From Calidifonticultor sp964387355 (GTDB lineage Bacteria; Actinomycetota; Humimicrobiia; Humimicrobiales; Humimicrobiaceae): a stretch of 17,123 nt of DNA. Of this stretch, positions 7,945 through 15,770 are shown piece by piece (position 1 is the stretch's first letter; each line of letters opens with the position of its first letter). Location: NCBI GenBank assembly GCA_964387355.1, contig CAYLWJ010000154.1, forward strand, positions 1 through 17,123. The letters run 5' to 3'. The notes under the pieces are model-generated. The model had not been told where the DNA came from, did not search any database, and saw nothing but the letters and a program-made list of their open reading frames with translations. The position numbers and the translations under genes are program-made.

Positions 7945-8922
7945 TTATTGATTAGCTTTTAGTTTTTTTATCACTTTTTTTACATAACCAAAAGGTTTAG
8001 GTCGTATATATCTATCTATTAGCGGTGTAAAACCATTCATAATAAGTATTGCAAAACAAACACCTTCAGGCATTGAACCAAAATTTCTAATGATAAGAGT
8101 AATTATTCCTGCACCAGCAGCAAAAACTGCTCTTCCAGCTGATGTAATAGGTGAAGTTACATAATCAGTTGCCATAAAAAATGCACCAAGCATTAACCCT
8201 CCAGCAAAAATTTGGAAAATAGGGTCTTGTCTTAGCAAAATTGAACCTAAACCAACAACTCCAATATATATTAAAGGTATTTTCCAATCTATTAATCTAA
8301 GAATTATAAGAATTAATCCTCCAATTAAAATTAAAAATGCAGAAGTTTCACCGATTGAACCAGCAACATTTCCAAAAAAAAGATCTTTATACAAAGAAAT
8401 TTTTGAACCTTGATATATAAAATTTTCACTTAAAGGGCTAGCTGAAGTTACTGCATCAGCTGCAAATTCACGAGGTAAATACCATGTAGTCATTTGCTTT
8501 GAAAAGCATATTGCTAAAAATGCTCTGCCTGCAAGCGCAGGGTTAAATATATTATAACCAAGTCCGCCAAAAGCTTCCTTTGCAATCGCAATTGAAAAAC
8601 AAACACCAATTACAGCCATCCAAAATGGAATTCTTGGAGGTAGTATTAAAGCAAATAATAATCCAGTAATAACTGCACTGCCATCCATGATAAACTTTTT
8701 CTTCCTTAGTTTTTTTATAATAAATTCAGTTAAAACTGCACATGCCATACAAACAATTATCAGGGCAAGTGCTCTTAGACCAAAAAAATAAATTGCTCCT
8801 GCAGTTGGTAAAACAAGAGTTGCTAGAACAATATACATTACTTTAGAAGTGGATAGCCCGCTCCAAATATGAGGAGGATGGGATATAATTATTTCACCTT
8901 TATCAATTAATCTTGTATCCAT
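7945..8922 (-). CDS. rnfD: Rnf complex membrane subunit RnfD (Ser at the flavin attachment site)
   Basis: The 325-residue multi-span membrane protein is homologous to NqrB. It opens with SHPPHIWSGLSTSKVMY and contains FGGLGYNIFNPALAGRAFL (118-136), the family signature, and VTSPITSAGR near the end. RnfD normally carries covalent FMN on the last Thr of a D-x-x-[ST]-[GS]-A-T motif. Here the motif is D156-A-V-T-S-A-S162, with Ser (AGC codon, 8437-8439) in place of Thr. Modification by ApbE may still occur on Ser, may use T159, or may be lost. Otherwise length and helices look intact. No clear Shine-Dalgarno precedes the ATG; a 141-bp AT-rich repeat region separates it from rnfC. Confidence 0.96.
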   Translation of the reverse strand: MDTRLIDKGEIIISHPPHIWSGLSTSKVMYIVLATLVLPTAGAIYFFGLRALALIIVCMACAVLTEFIIKKLRKKKFIMDGSAVITGLLFALILPPRIPFWMAVIGVCFSIAIAKEAFGGLGYNIFNPALAGRAFLAICFSKQMTTWYLPREFAADAVTSASPLSENFIYQGSKISLYKDLFFGNVAGSIGETSAFLILIGGLILIILRLIDWKIPLIYIGVVGLGSILLRQDPIFQIFAGGLMLGAFFMATDYVTSPITSAGRAVFAAGAGIITLIIRNFGSMPEGVCFAILIMNGFTPLIDRYIRPKPFGYVKKVIKKLKANQ

Positions 8923-8931
8923 TTTATTTTT

Positions 8932-8957
8932 ATAATTTTTATAATTTTTATAATTTA
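8932..8957. repeat. 9-bp tandem repeat before rnfD
   Basis: The unit ATAATTTTT occurs at 8932 and 8941, with a partial third copy from 8950. It lies immediately upstream of the rnfD ATG, in the place of a ribosome-binding site. Confidence 0.7.
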
Positions 8958-8997
8958 TTTATTTTTTGCCTAATTATATCGCTATAATTACTATATA

Positions 8998-9016
8998 TTA
9001 GTATATGTTAGTATAT
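8998..9016. repeat. 10-bp tandem repeat in the rnfC-rnfD spacer
   Basis: TTAGTATATG at 8998-9007 is followed by TTAGTATAT at 9008-9016. Together with the 9-bp array it accounts for much of this 141-bp spacer, which is otherwise featureless AT-rich DNA. Confidence 0.65.
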
Positions 9017-9063
9017 TTATATATTTACATTACTTATTATTTATAACTTATTTATTTTTTTTA

Positions 9064-10449
9064 TTATTTTCTGGCAAGTGCAGCTTTTCCAGTTTTTATA
9101 TAACCTACTATTGGAATTGATGCAGGACAAACATATGCACACGAGCCGCACTCAATACAGCTTTCTATATAATAACTGCTGCACTCTAGGTATTTACTGT
9201 TTTTTACAAAATTTACATACATTAATGGCTCTAAATTCATTGGGCAAATACTAATACACCTACTGCATCTGATACAATTGCTCTCCAGCCTTGCTACTAC
9301 TTCTCTTAACAAAATGCAATTTACACCTTTTGTTATTGGAAAATTAATGTTTCCTACTGCATACCCTGTCATTGGACCGCCAAAAATAATTTTGTATTTC
9401 TTATTGTTAATTTTGCCAAAATAATCTATTAAATCAATTAAGAGTGTGCCAACTTTTACTACTAAATTATAAGGTTTTTTGATATCACCAGTAATAGTAA
9501 TTACTCTTTCAATTAATGGTTTATTAAATAATACAGCATCAAAAATAGCTTTTGATGTAGAAACATTCTGTACAACAACCCCAACATCAAGTGGGAGTCC
9601 ACCTTGGGGCACCCTTCTGTTTAAAATATTTTTAATCAATGTTTTTTCAGCACCCATAGGATATCTTGATGGTAGAATAGCTATCTTAATCTTATCTTCT
9701 TTGTTTAATATTTTTATTTTTTTGGCTAATGATTCTGCTGCATCTTTTTTGTTATCTTCAACTGTAATGATAATTTGTTTTGGGTTTACTATTTTAGATA
9801 TTATTAAAGCCCCAATTACTACTTCAAAACCATGTTCAAGCATTATTCTATGATCTGATGTAATATATGGCTCACATTCACAACCATTTAAAATTACAGT
9901 ATCAATATTTTTACCTTTTGGAACCGTTAATTTTACATGGGTTGGAAAAGCTGCACCCCCAAGTCCTACAATACCAGCATCTTTTATTTTTTCGAGCAAA
10001 ACGTTAGCCTCATAAGTATTAATTTTATTTAGGTAATCTTTTATATAATCTTCTATATTATAACTTGATTCATAATCTTTAAAATTTTCATTAGTATTTT
10101 CACTTAAACTACTTTGACTATTAGTGTTTTCAGTTGAAATTATTTCAACAGCATTAATAATCTCATTAGTTACCGGATTTACCATTCTTAATATACTTTT
10201 AACTTGACCGCTTATAGAAGAGTGAATATTTGCAGAAATAAAAGACGTAGCTTTACCAATTAACTGGCCTTGTTTTACATAATCTCCTCTATTTACAACA
10301 AGTTCACATTCTGTTCCTGTATGCTGCTGCATAGGAATTACTACCCTTTGAGGCAGTGGCATAAAACTTATCTTAACAGTACTTGATTTTTTATTTTCCT
10401 TTAGTTTTAAACCTCTAAAAAACCCTAGTTTTTTTTCTATAATATTCAT
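9064..10449 (-). CDS. rnfC: Rnf complex NADH/FMN-binding iron-sulfur subunit RnfC
   Basis: The 461-residue cytoplasmic subunit is where NAD+ is reduced. An N-terminal barrel-sandwich region is followed by the nucleotide/FMN-binding segment GLGGAAFPT (162-170) and NGCECEPY (188-195). Two 4Fe-4S motifs lie near the C-terminus: C392/395/398 with C402, and C431/434/437 with C441. A Ser/Asn/Glu-rich linker at about 106-130 separates the sandwich domain from the flavin domain and looks expanded. The gene is first of the rnfCDGEAB set, 40 nt after apbE. The Shine-Dalgarno is weak. ATG at 10449 fits the family N-terminus. Confidence 0.97.
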   Translation of the reverse strand: MNIIEKKLGFFRGLKLKENKKSSTVKISFMPLPQRVVIPMQQHTGTECELVVNRGDYVKQGQLIGKATSFISANIHSSISGQVKSILRMVNPVTNEIINAVEIISTENTNSQSSLSENTNENFKDYESSYNIEDYIKDYLNKINTYEANVLLEKIKDAGIVGLGGAAFPTHVKLTVPKGKNIDTVILNGCECEPYITSDHRIMLEHGFEVVIGALIISKIVNPKQIIITVEDNKKDAAESLAKKIKILNKEDKIKIAILPSRYPMGAEKTLIKNILNRRVPQGGLPLDVGVVVQNVSTSKAIFDAVLFNKPLIERVITITGDIKKPYNLVVKVGTLLIDLIDYFGKINNKKYKIIFGGPMTGYAVGNINFPITKGVNCILLREVVARLESNCIRCSRCISICPMNLEPLMYVNFVKNSKYLECSSYYIESCIECGSCAYVCPASIPIVGYIKTGKAALARK

Positions 10450-10489
10450 TTTAATGTTTTTTAATTTTATTTTTTTAATTTTTTTTAAG

Positions 10490-11500
10490 TCAATAAATTA
10501 TATATTTATCTACTCCAGATGATTTTATAATACTTCTATTAGCATCAATAATAAAAGCCTCAACACCGTTTAAATTTTCAACAAGCTCCAAACCATCAAC
10601 AGGTCCTAAAACAAAAACTGATGTTGCAAGAATATCTGCTATTGTAGCAGAATCTGCAATTATCGTAGTACTAATACATTTATTTGCAGAAAAGCCAGTT
10701 CTGGGGTCAATTATATGATGGGCTTCCTTTTTTGGGTCAAAATATCTGTAATAATTACCTGATGTTGCAACTGCTTTGTCGCTAACTCCAAAAGTTACAA
10801 TTTTTTCACTTGTATTATCAGGATTTACTAAACTAATTACCCATTTTTCTTTTTCAGGTTTAGTACCAATTGACATGATATCACCGCCAGCATTAACCAA
10901 AGCATTTTTTATGCCCACACTTTTTAAGTATTCAATCATTTTATCAACAATATATCCTTTAGCAATCCCCCCTAAGGTTAAAGACATTCCTTTTTTTTCA
11001 AGCTTAATAAAATTACCTTCTATAATAATTTTATCAGAACCAACAAGATTCATTGCTTCACTAATTTTTTGATCTTGAATTTCTTTTTCTTCCTTCCATA
11101 AACCTTCTGACCAAAGTTTTAAAATTGGGTCAACACTAATATCAAAAGCTCCATTAGTTATTTTACTATATTCTTTAGAAAGCGAAAGTACTTCTAAAAG
11201 TTCTTTTGGTGCATTTTCAATAAATCCATTCTTATTTAATAGAGATATACTGCTTTCTGGGTCATAATTTGATAGAATTTTTGAAAGCTCATCAATTTTG
11301 CTAAAACTTTTTTCAATTAGTTCATGCGGTTCTTTTAAAGAAGCATAAGTATATATTGTAACAGACACATATGTGCCTATTTTATCACGGGTTTCTTCAG
11401 TCCTAACTAAACTATTTCCGCATGAATTAAAAACAAAAACCAAAAAAACTAAGATAAAAACCTGTAAAATTATAATTAAATATTTTAAATTTTTTTTCAT
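10490..11500 (-). CDS. apbE: FAD:protein FMN transferase ApbE (flavinylates Rnf subunits)
   Basis: The enzyme uses FAD to attach FMN to Thr of target proteins such as RnfG and RnfD. From ATG at 11500 the protein has 336 residues; an in-frame TTG six bases earlier is also possible. An N-terminal hydrophobic segment ends FVFNSC, with Cys27 a likely but imperfect lipobox, consistent with an enzyme tethered outside the cytoplasmic membrane, where its targets are. Family motifs are LGGIAKGYIVD (about 176-186), NAGGDIMSIG (203-212), ATSGNYYRYF, HHIIDPRTG (261-269) and the metal-binding D283-SATIADILAT. It sits directly upstream of rnfC (40-nt gap), the usual partner arrangement, and has its own likely promoter. 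Confidence 0.95.
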   Translation of the reverse strand: MKKNLKYLIIILQVFILVFLVFVFNSCGNSLVRTEETRDKIGTYVSVTIYTYASLKEPHELIEKSFSKIDELSKILSNYDPESSISLLNKNGFIENAPKELLEVLSLSKEYSKITNGAFDISVDPILKLWSEGLWKEEKEIQDQKISEAMNLVGSDKIIIEGNFIKLEKKGMSLTLGGIAKGYIVDKMIEYLKSVGIKNALVNAGGDIMSIGTKPEKEKWVISLVNPDNTSEKIVTFGVSDKAVATSGNYYRYFDPKKEAHHIIDPRTGFSANKCISTTIIADSATIADILATSVFVLGPVDGLELVENLNGVEAFIIDANRSIIKSSGVDKYIIY

Positions 11501-11529
11501 TTTCAAAATTGTCTTTCAAGTTTTTAAAT

Positions 11530-11558
11530 ATTATAGAGTTTTTATATTTATAAGTCTA
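11530..11558 (-). promoter_or_regulatory. Likely promoter for apbE-rnfCDGEAB
   Basis: On the minus strand, TAGACT (11553-11558) is followed after 17 bp by a perfect TATAAT (11530-11535). Transcription would begin near 11523, about 20 nt before the apbE ATG. The -35 box lies just inside the 3' end of the upstream protease gene, so the Rnf genes can be transcribed independently of the repair genes. Confidence 0.55.
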
Positions 11559-12423
11559 AAAATAATTCATTTTCCTTTAACCATTTTTTCCTATTTTTAT
11601 AGTCAGGTATAATTGATTGGACAAAATTCCAAAAACCTTTTGAATGGTTAGGATGCTCTAAATGTGCAAATTCATGTACTATTAAATAATCTATGATTTT
11701 AATTGGGGCCATTATTATACGCCAATTAAAATATATATACCCTTTTGAATTACATGAACCCCATCTTTTTTTCTGTTCCTTTACTTTTATTTTAAGTGGA
11801 AATTTTAAGAACTTTGTTTTTAAAATCTGACATCTTTGTAGAATAATCCTTTCTGCTTCTTTTTTATACCATTTTGTTAAAAGCTTTTTAAAAATTTCAC
11901 TTTTAATAAATTCATTTTTTGTATTTTTTATACTTTTATTCTCTATAAAAAAGTTTTTTACAATAAAATTTTTGCCGTCAAATTTTAAAGTTACTAATCC
12001 ATAGCTTTTATTTGAGATATCTTTATTATTATTATCATTATCATTAGGTGTCATAATTTCTTTCTTTTGGGATTTATAAATTACTGGGTATTTTTTCCCA
12101 AGATACATTACTTTTCCATTTTCTAAAGCCTTGCTTTTTTTTGTATCTATTGAAATACTTTTAAGATAATTGAGTTTTTTTAAAATCCAGTCGGCCTTAC
12201 TTCTTACCTTTTCTTTTATGAATTCCTCGGTAAGATAATAAGGGCAATACACCCTTATTTTATTTAAGGATTCTATCTGAATAGTAATAGTTTTTCTTTT
12301 CTTAAAATGTACTTCTACATCAAAAATATACTCTATTAACTCTATTGTTTCATAATCTAAATTCTTTTTGCGGCTAGAAAAATACTTAGAAACTAGTTTT
12401 TCTTTATAAACCAATGTCTTCAT
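11548..12423 (-). CDS. YgjP/SprT-like zinc metalloprotease (DUF45 family)
   Basis: The 291-residue protein ends in a metallopeptidase domain of the YgjP/DUF45 type: KEQKKRWGSCNSKGYIYFNWR (about 215-235), the zinc motif HEFAH (250-254) and the third ligand in HPNHS (H260), then FW and a WLKEN tail. The E. coli relative YgjP is poorly understood; SprT-like enzymes act on proteins, some on DNA-protein crosslinks, so a repair link beside LigD genes is possible but only inferred. A central Asn/Asp-rich insert (about 127-140) is low-complexity. The gene follows the LigD polymerase gene by 40 nt and precedes apbE by 47 nt. No Shine-Dalgarno is seen; a 12-bp tandem duplication lies right before the ATG. 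Confidence 0.88.
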   Translation of the reverse strand: MKTLVYKEKLVSKYFSSRKKNLDYETIELIEYIFDVEVHFKKRKTITIQIESLNKIRVYCPYYLTEEFIKEKVRSKADWILKKLNYLKSISIDTKKSKALENGKVMYLGKKYPVIYKSQKKEIMTPNDNDNNNKDISNKSYGLVTLKFDGKNFIVKNFFIENKSIKNTKNEFIKSEIFKKLLTKWYKKEAERIILQRCQILKTKFLKFPLKIKVKEQKKRWGSCNSKGYIYFNWRIIMAPIKIIDYLIVHEFAHLEHPNHSKGFWNFVQSIIPDYKNRKKWLKENELFLDL

Positions 12424-12445
12424 AAATAGATTTATAAATAGATTT
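12424..12445. repeat. 12-bp tandem duplication abutting a start codon
   Basis: AAATAGATTTAT (12424-12435) is followed by AAATAGATTT (12436-12445). On the minus strand it directly precedes the metalloprotease ATG, occupying the ribosome-binding position. Confidence 0.75.
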
Positions 12446-12463
12446 CTTTTTATTTTTCCAATT

Positions 12464-13435
12464 TTAAAAATTAAACTTTCTTAAAATTTCATCTGTACAA
12501 CGAATTATATCTACAGGGTCTCCTAATACACCTTTCCAGATATCACCAATTTTATCCAACCTTGAAAAGATGTTTTTTATATTAAAGTCTTGAGGAACAA
12601 ATTTTGAAAAAAGTTCCTCCCATTTAAGCGGAGTAGATACTGGTGCTCCCTTTTTTGGTCTTACACAGTATGGAGCAGCCACTGTTGCACCAAATTTATT
12701 TTGATAGCAATCAAGATAAACTTTTTTTTGCCTTTTTTGAGGATGTCTTTCTAAGCTTGTAATTTGAGGAATTAACAAGTTAACCGCTTTTGCAATTAAT
12801 TTTATAAATTCTAAAGCTTGCTCAAAAGTATATTCAGCTCCAAGCGGTATATAAATATGCATACCTCTAGAGCCTGAAGTTTTACAAAATCCAGTTATCC
12901 TTGAACTATCTAAAACTAATTTTACAGTACGGGCTACTTCTATAACTACATCAAATTCAACATCAACAGGATCCAAATCTAATACTGCAAAATCTGGATA
13001 GTGCAAATTTGATATTCTTGAGTTCCATGGATGGATATCAATACAACCTAAGTTAACAATATAAAGTAGAGAGTTAAAACCGTTACAAACAAAATAATCT
13101 ACATCCTCATTGCTAGATTCTGAAAAAACCTTCATAGTAAATAGTCCGTTTGGCAATTTATAATCAACGTCTTTCTGATAAAAACACTGACCGTAAATTC
13201 CGTCTGGGCATCTGTTTAATGACTGAAGTCGGTTGGTTATATATGGGAGAATATATTTAGAAATTTTTAAATAATATTCAAATAAATCTTTTTTAGTTAT
13301 ATTTTCTTCAGGCCAAAAGACCTTTTGTGGATTGATCAGTTCAATATTAATATTATCTATATTAATATTATCTATATTATCTATTATATTATTTTTGTTT
13401 ATGTTATTTGCGTTATTTTTGTAATTTAAAGGCAT
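12464..13435 (-). CDS. ligD: LigD polymerase domain, stand-alone (NHEJ primase-polymerase)
   Basis: The 323-residue protein matches the archaeo-eukaryotic primase-type polymerase domain of LigD, which fills gaps and adds ribonucleotides at double-strand breaks during non-homologous end joining. Core features are NPQKVFWPE at the start of the domain, NRCPDGIYGQCFYQKD, the metal-binding LDLDP (D153, D155), TSGSRGMHIYIPL (186-198, with His193), the third acidic residue in VYLDCYQN (D242) and APVSTPLKWEEL. Length equals one domain; no ligase or phosphoesterase is fused. About 30 N-terminal residues are an Asn/Ile/Asp repeat encoded by a 15-bp tandem repeat and are absent from typical homologues. 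It begins three bases after the stop of the phosphoesterase gene, so the two are co-translated. Confidence 0.95.
   Translation of the reverse strand: MPLNYKNNANNINKNNIIDNIDNINIDNINIELINPQKVFWPEENITKKDLFEYYLKISKYILPYITNRLQSLNRCPDGIYGQCFYQKDVDYKLPNGLFTMKVFSESSNEDVDYFVCNGFNSLLYIVNLGCIDIHPWNSRISNLHYPDFAVLDLDPVDVEFDVVIEVARTVKLVLDSSRITGFCKTSGSRGMHIYIPLGAEYTFEQALEFIKLIAKAVNLLIPQITSLERHPQKRQKKVYLDCYQNKFGATVAAPYCVRPKKGAPVSTPLKWEELFSKFVPQDFNIKNIFSRLDKIGDIWKGVLGDPVDIIRCTDEILRKFNF
13344..13379. repeat. 15-bp tandem repeat inside the LigD polymerase N-terminus
   Basis: A 15-bp period (unit ATATTAATATTATCT, 2.4 copies) runs through 13344-13379 and continues into a looser TATTATCTA array to about 13390. 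It encodes the repeated IDNIN peptide near residues 20-31. The frame is kept because the unit is a multiple of three. Confidence 0.85.
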
Positions 13436-13438
13436 ATT

Positions 13439-14089
13439 TTAAACTTCATTCGGAGCTTTAATTTTTGTTACATCAATATTTTTTGCAAATTCATCATTTT
13501 TTTTAATTAAAAGCCAATCTTTTGGAGAAGCTTTTTTGAGACGAACTAGTGCAAACTCACCTTTTAATATTTTTCCATTTAAAATAAATGTTAAATGGCC
13601 ATTTTCAAGACCTTCTCTTAATATCCTAGTACTTTCAAGTTTATTTATTGCCCCTAATGCATGATATGAACCTTTATCCCAAATATATACTTGACCTGCA
13701 CCATAATTTCCATCTGGTATTACACCTTCAAAATCTTTATATTCAAGAGGATGGTCTTCAACCATAATAGCGAGCTTTTTTTCTTTTGGATTAATTGTTG
13801 GACCCTTAGGAATTGCCCAACTTTTTAATACGCCATCAAGCTCAAGTCTAAGATCAAAGTGGAGATGACTTGCAAAATGTTTATGAACTACAAATGAAAG
13901 TTTACCATTAGATTCGCTATTTTCTTTAGATTTACTATGTTCATATTCAATATTTTCACTATTTTCATTTGATTTGCTATATTCACTTAATTTACTATGG
14001 CTATCTTTATCTGCACTAATAAAATCTTTAACTGCCGGCTCTGGGGTATTTTCAAAATCTCTTTTTCTTTTATAATCTTCAAGAGGCAT
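13439..14089 (-). CDS. LigD 3'-phosphoesterase domain, stand-alone
   Basis: The 216-residue protein is the LigD phosphoesterase module that trims 3' ribonucleotides and 3'-phosphates at breaks. The catalytic signature is intact: KH71 and ASHLHFDLRLE with H77, D79 and R81, plus H113 in VEDHP; these correspond to H42, H48, D50, R52 and H84 of Pseudomonas LigD. SWAIPKGPT and GVIPDGNYGAGQVYIWDKG follow as in the family, and DWLLIKK closes the domain. Residues about 31-63 are a Ser/Glu/Asn-rich insert between the N-terminal KRDF.TPEP element and the core. It lies 49 nt after the pyruvate-kinase-like gene and three bases before the polymerase gene. Confidence 0.94.
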   Translation of the reverse strand: MPLEDYKRKRDFENTPEPAVKDFISADKDSHSKLSEYSKSNENSENIEYEHSKSKENSESNGKLSFVVHKHFASHLHFDLRLELDGVLKSWAIPKGPTINPKEKKLAIMVEDHPLEYKDFEGVIPDGNYGAGQVYIWDKGSYHALGAINKLESTRILREGLENGHLTFILNGKILKGEFALVRLKKASPKDWLLIKKNDEFAKNIDVTKIKAPNEV

Positions 14090-14138
14090 TTTCTTATAAA
14101 ATAATTTTTCTTTACAAATAAGTACTCTTTATAAAATT

Positions 14139-14765
14139 TTAAAATTCAAAAGGTTTACAAATAATTTCTTTTACCTTTGACTTAAAGAAATGTTGAGAAT
14201 GAAAAGGATTTATTACTATAGCTGTATCTGCACCAATACCAGTACCACCAACCGCTATAATATCTGTATTTGATTTTACAAACCCTGCATCAGCTGCCAT
14301 AACAGATATCTCAATACATACCTTCAATCCTTGTCCAAACATTCTAAGGGTTGTTGCAACTATTTCAGAAGGATAAACTCCTTGAAATTGAAACCTAAGT
14401 GCTCTATCAATACCTGCAAACAAATGCGTTGAAGTTAAAAGTTTTACCCCTTGACCAGCCAATTTCTGACGGATTTCTTGGGGCATTTCATCAAAATTAG
14501 GCTGATTAAAACCAACCTGATGGGTTACACAAACCAAATTAATGCCTAAGTTGATATTAGAATCTAAGTTAGAAAGAGAATCCTTAAACCATTTCTTATT
14601 TTTATTTTCAGACTTAAAATCTTCAAATTTCTCAATGAAAATCTCTGCGGTCTTACCTGTACATGATGCTATCACGAAATCTTTTATACCTAATTCCCAC
14701 CCTCTTGTTATTGCTTTATAAATTACTTCCTCTGTATTTCTATAAATTTGATCTTTATCCTTCAT
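14139..14765 (-). CDS. Stand-alone pyruvate kinase C-terminal (alpha/beta)-like protein
   Basis: The 208-residue protein resembles the C-terminal regulatory domain of pyruvate kinase without the catalytic barrel. NTEEVIYKAITRGWELGI leads into VIASCTGKTAE (31-41), matching the phosphate-binding STGRTA-type loop; VCVTHQVGF, EIRQKLAGQGVKLLTSTHLF and the glycine-rich AVGGTGIGADTAIVINP (171-187) follow. Similar free-standing proteins occur in archaea and anaerobic bacteria and have no established function; binding of a phosphorylated ligand or nucleotide is inferred from the loop. It is the first gene after a consensus promoter and is followed by the LigD phosphoesterase gene (49-nt gap). ATG at 14765 has AAAGG 12 nt upstream. 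Confidence 0.85.
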   Translation of the reverse strand: MKDKDQIYRNTEEVIYKAITRGWELGIKDFVIASCTGKTAEIFIEKFEDFKSENKNKKWFKDSLSNLDSNINLGINLVCVTHQVGFNQPNFDEMPQEIRQKLAGQGVKLLTSTHLFAGIDRALRFQFQGVYPSEIVATTLRMFGQGLKVCIEISVMAADAGFVKSNTDIIAVGGTGIGADTAIVINPFHSQHFFKSKVKEIICKPFEF

Positions 14766-14898
14766 AATCTTAAAACCTTTTAATTTTCAATATTTATTTT
14801 GTATTGTTTTTGCAATATTTCCTCAATAAGAAAGTTAAAAAAAATTAACCTAAGCTAAAATTTAAGTCTAATGATAACTTAATATTTTGAAGAAGTCG

Positions 14899-14927
14899 AT
14901 ATTAAATTTAAATATTAGTTTTGTCAA
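14899..14927 (-). promoter_or_regulatory. Consensus sigma-70-type promoter for the repair gene cluster
   Basis: On the minus strand, a perfect TTGACA (14922-14927) is followed after exactly 17 bp by TAATAT (14899-14904), five of six consensus bases. Transcription would start near 14892, leaving a leader of about 127 nt before the ATG at 14765. The leader contains a small GTTAA/TTAAC hairpin (14834-14849). It would drive the pyruvate-kinase-like, phosphoesterase, polymerase and protease genes, and perhaps genes beyond. Confidence 0.75.
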
Positions 14928-14951
14928 ATAAAAATTAAAATTGCACAGTTT

Positions 14952-15701
14952 TTATATGATTTCACAAAGCTCTTTTAACTTTCTTGCATTTTCAACTGCA
15001 TATGCATTAATGTCATTATTAAAATATACATAAGCATCTATTCCATTTTGTATATTATTTTTTATTAAAATACTAATTTTTTTTAGCTCTTCAACTGAAT
15101 ATTTTGAAGAATAAAGTTGGTTACTTCCATGCATTCTAATATAGCAAATATTACCAGTTACTACCTCATGGTATGGATAACTTGGAGAACTTGAAATAAC
15201 TATTCCGGCATCTAAATCATTTAATAAAACATATATTTCACTGCAAAACCAGCTTTCATTTCTAAATTCAAAAACAAACTTAAAGTCTTTGGATATTGTT
15301 TGGTAATTTAAAATTTCAAGAAAACTTTTTAACTTTATTGTATCTTTCTTAAATGAGGGCGGCATTTGAAATAAAAATATTTTAAGTTTTTTACCGAGCT
15401 CTAATGTCAAGTCAAATAATTTTTTAAAAGCTTGCTCACATTCACTTAATTTTTTAACATGAGTGATGTATCTTGAAACTTTTACAGTAAATACAAAATT
15501 TGTTGGTGTTTGCTCTGCCCAGTTTTTTAATGATTGTTTTCTTGGCAAATGATAAAAACTGCTATTTACTTCTACTGTATTAAAAAAATTAGAATAATAT
15601 TCAAGCCATTTATTTTTACCTAAATTTTCAGGATAAAATAATCCTAACCATCCATTATAACTCCATCCTGAAGTTCCAATAAAAATTTTACCAAGTGTCA
15701 T
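14952..15701 (-). CDS. DUF72 (YecE-like) TIM-barrel protein
   Basis: The 249-residue protein is a complete DUF72 domain. Recognisable motifs are GTSGWSYNGW (9-18), TVEVNSSFYHLP (42-53), FVFTVKVSRYITH (69-81), FEFRNESWF (144-152), YIRMHGS (187-193) and YVYFNNDINAYAVENA (224-239). The fold is a TIM barrel of unknown activity; conserved polar residues suggest a metal- or nucleic-acid-related enzyme, which is unproven. It is co-directional with the repair genes but separated from them by a strong promoter, so it is likely its own transcription unit. No Shine-Dalgarno is visible before the ATG; a 13-bp tandem duplication lies there instead. Confidence 0.93.
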   Translation of the reverse strand: MTLGKIFIGTSGWSYNGWLGLFYPENLGKNKWLEYYSNFFNTVEVNSSFYHLPRKQSLKNWAEQTPTNFVFTVKVSRYITHVKKLSECEQAFKKLFDLTLELGKKLKIFLFQMPPSFKKDTIKLKSFLEILNYQTISKDFKFVFEFRNESWFCSEIYVLLNDLDAGIVISSSPSYPYHEVVTGNICYIRMHGSNQLYSSKYSVEELKKISILIKNNIQNGIDAYVYFNNDINAYAVENARKLKELCEII

Positions 15702-15703
15702 TT

Positions 15704-15729
15704 AATTAATTGTAGTAATTAATTGTAGT
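15704..15729. repeat. Perfect 13-bp tandem duplication before the DUF72 gene
   Basis: AATTAATTGTAGT occurs twice in tandem (15704-15716 and 15717-15729), ending two bases before the minus-strand ATG and filling the place of a ribosome-binding site. The remaining spacer holds an imperfect hairpin (arms 15740-15747 and 15770-15777) over the next gene's stop codon. Confidence 0.85.
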
Positions 15730-15770
15730 ATTAATTATATAGTTAAATTATAATCAAATTTATGATAAGT

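Noticed and set aside
9479..9853. Plus-strand open frame of 124 codons opposite rnfC
   Set aside because: It is antisense to conserved RnfC sequence and shows no recognisable domain; likely a reading shadow.
10776..11072. Plus-strand open frame opposite apbE
   Set aside because: Antisense to conserved ApbE motifs; no independent evidence of coding.
14928..14955. ATAAAAA/TTTTTAT inverted repeat at the end of the DUF72 gene as a terminator
   Set aside because: The 7-bp stem is only A-T pairs with a 14-nt loop, expected by chance at this base composition.
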